The position numbers were made by a program, and so were the translations under genes. This document shows, piece by piece, positions 63,188 through 64,000 of a DNA stretch of 64,000 bases. The stretch comes from JBDFMH01 sp047238125 (GTDB lineage: Bacteria > Pseudomonadota > Alphaproteobacteria > Sphingomonadales > Sphingomonadaceae): the NCBI RefSeq assembly GCF_047238125.1, contig NZ_JBDFMH010000001.1, positions 620,001-684,000 on the forward strand, given 5' to 3'. How positions within the stretch are numbered: position 1 is the stretch's first letter; each line of letters opens with the position of its first letter. The notes under the pieces were generated by a model. It had not been told where the DNA came from, made no database searches, and was given only the letters and a program-made list of their open reading frames with translations.

Positions 63188-64000
63188 ATGACAGCTGCTT
63201 CGATCGATCCGTGCCCGCGCTCGGCCGTCTCCGGCGGGGTTGGCCTCTCTGGCCTGGCGGGGCTGGGGCTCTGGGCGTTCGTCGCGAACGATCATGGCAT
63301 GGACGGCCCGTATGCGGCTGCAGTTGCGGTGCTGGCATGCGCGCTGCCGATGATCCTGTGGTCGCTCTTCGTCGATCGCGTCCAGCGCGCATCTTCGACC
63401 GGCATCGTTTGGCAGCGCGAACCTGCGCCGCTTTCACAGACGCTGCCGATCTCGGCTGTGAAGATTGCAGGGTTGTGGGCGACTTGGGCGCTGATTGCCG
63501 GCGTCTATGCGATCGGGCGCTGGTATTGGGAGGGAGCGTATCTCTACGCGATGCAGGCGCTGGCGATCGCGTTGCCGCTGCTGCTCGCGGGATCGATTCC
63601 CTATCTGGTCTGGCTCGATCGCCGGCTGATCGAGCCGCGCGACGGCGCCTATGCGCTGGGTCTGATGCTGCTGGGACAAGGGGCACGCGCCGATCGCGCG
63701 GCGCTGGCCGAACATGGCCGTCAATGGACGATCAAGGCATTCTTCACGGCGTTCATGATCTCGATCGTGCCCGGCAATTGGCAGGCGATGATCGCCAGCA
63801 ATACGGCGCATCTCCTGTCCGATCCGTTGGCGCTGGCGCAATGGCTGATCGCGGGCCTGTTCATGGTGGATGTGGTGTTCGCCACGGTCGGCTACATCAT
63901 GACGTTCAAGCCACTCGATTCGCATATCCGGTCGGCCAATCCGTTCGCAGCGGGCTGGGCGGCGGCGCTGATCTGCTATCCGCCATTCATCATGATGGGG
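63188..64000 (+). CDS. Multi-pass membrane protein, probable isoprenylcysteine carboxyl methyltransferase-like (partial)
   Basis: The first 271 residues of a gene that runs off the right end. The start ATG 63188 is weakly supported; an in-frame ATG at 63164 is an alternative. Several hydrophobic helices are seen, for example GLWATWALIAGVYAI and ALAIALPLLLAGSIPYLVWL, and a KPLDSHIRSANPFAAGWAAAL block near the end. I recall a related sphingomonad family labelled isoprenylcysteine carboxyl methyltransferase, but its catalytic C-terminus lies outside the window, so the product name is tentative. Confidence 0.55.
   Translation, partial: MTAASIDPCPRSAVSGGVGLSGLAGLGLWAFVANDHGMDGPYAAAVAVLACALPMILWSLFVDRVQRASSTGIVWQREPAPLSQTLPISAVKIAGLWATWALIAGVYAIGRWYWEGAYLYAMQALAIALPLLLAGSIPYLVWLDRRLIEPRDGAYALGLMLLGQGARADRAALAEHGRQWTIKAFFTAFMISIVPGNWQAMIASNTAHLLSDPLALAQWLIAGLFMVDVVFATVGYIMTFKPLDSHIRSANPFAAGWAAALICYPPFIMMG

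Noticed and set aside
61262..63295. 677-codon minus-strand frame
   Set aside because: Antisense to the FAD oxidoreductase; only the right-hand end overlaps the candidate small RNA.

Overview
The window is a GC-rich alphaproteobacterial chromosome segment, most likely from a Sphingomonas-type sphingomonad. The best evidence is three secreted proteins ending in the PEPxxWA-CTERM sorting signal (VPEPAAWALMIGGFG followed by an Arg-rich tail). Other support comes from a 112-residue P-II protein beside glnA, a DUF6481 protein, many 4-base ATGA/GTGA gene overlaps, and GTG or TTG starts. No insertion sequence, prophage, CRISPR array or plasmid function was recognised.

Layout. 1-1460: chromate resistance (chrA cut by the window edge, chrB), then about 700 bases with no credible gene. 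2162-6665: a lipoprotein serine hydrolase, then a minus-strand, translationally coupled operon of GT2 glycosyltransferase, acyl-CoA-dehydrogenase-like protein, PIG-L/LmbE deacetylase and NodS-like methyltransferase. 6835-9965: an OmpR-type two-component system and a divergent NmrA-like protein. 10129-14581: three very small proteins, a spermidine-synthase-like protein and two tandem DUF4139 proteins. 14586-20838: MFS transporter, S9 peptidase, PEPxxWA-CTERM protein, and a TelA protein with a membrane partner. 21032-25881: cyanide-insensitive-type bd oxidase (two subunits plus a 32-residue DUF2474-like peptide), a small basic protein and TypA.

26023-36235: a second PEPxxWA-CTERM protein, a Gly/Tyr-rich secreted protein, a pair of acyl-CoA dehydrogenases, a membrane Ser/Thr kinase, a CoA ligase, a Rieske oxygenase with an EthD-like partner, and a third PEPxxWA-CTERM protein. 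The dehydrogenases, ligase and oxygenase look like parts of a catabolic locus of unknown substrate. 36378-38271: glnB-glnA with a sigma-54-like promoter. 38501-48606: MDR dehydrogenase, methionine aminopeptidase, CinA-like protein, glycosyltransferase, DUF2383 protein, and a LysR-controlled leucine-degradation operon (isovaleryl-CoA dehydrogenase and both methylcrotonyl-CoA carboxylase subunits). 48756-54625: GNAT-like protein, fatty acid hydroxylase, and lptF-lptG-flippase. 54744-60633: DUF2141 protein, diacylglycerol kinase family protein followed by a TAM41-like nucleotidyltransferase, then argS, a SPOR protein and a ROK kinase. 60792-64000: tRNA-Gly(TCC), a FAD oxidoreductase, a probable minus-strand small RNA, and the start of a multi-pass membrane protein.

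The most promising unexplained items are the GT2/ACAD-like/PIG-L/NodS-like operon, the lipid kinase plus TAM41-like pair, and the orphan minus-strand terminator with its predicted small RNA. All functions are inferred from sequence motifs by eye; no database search was run.
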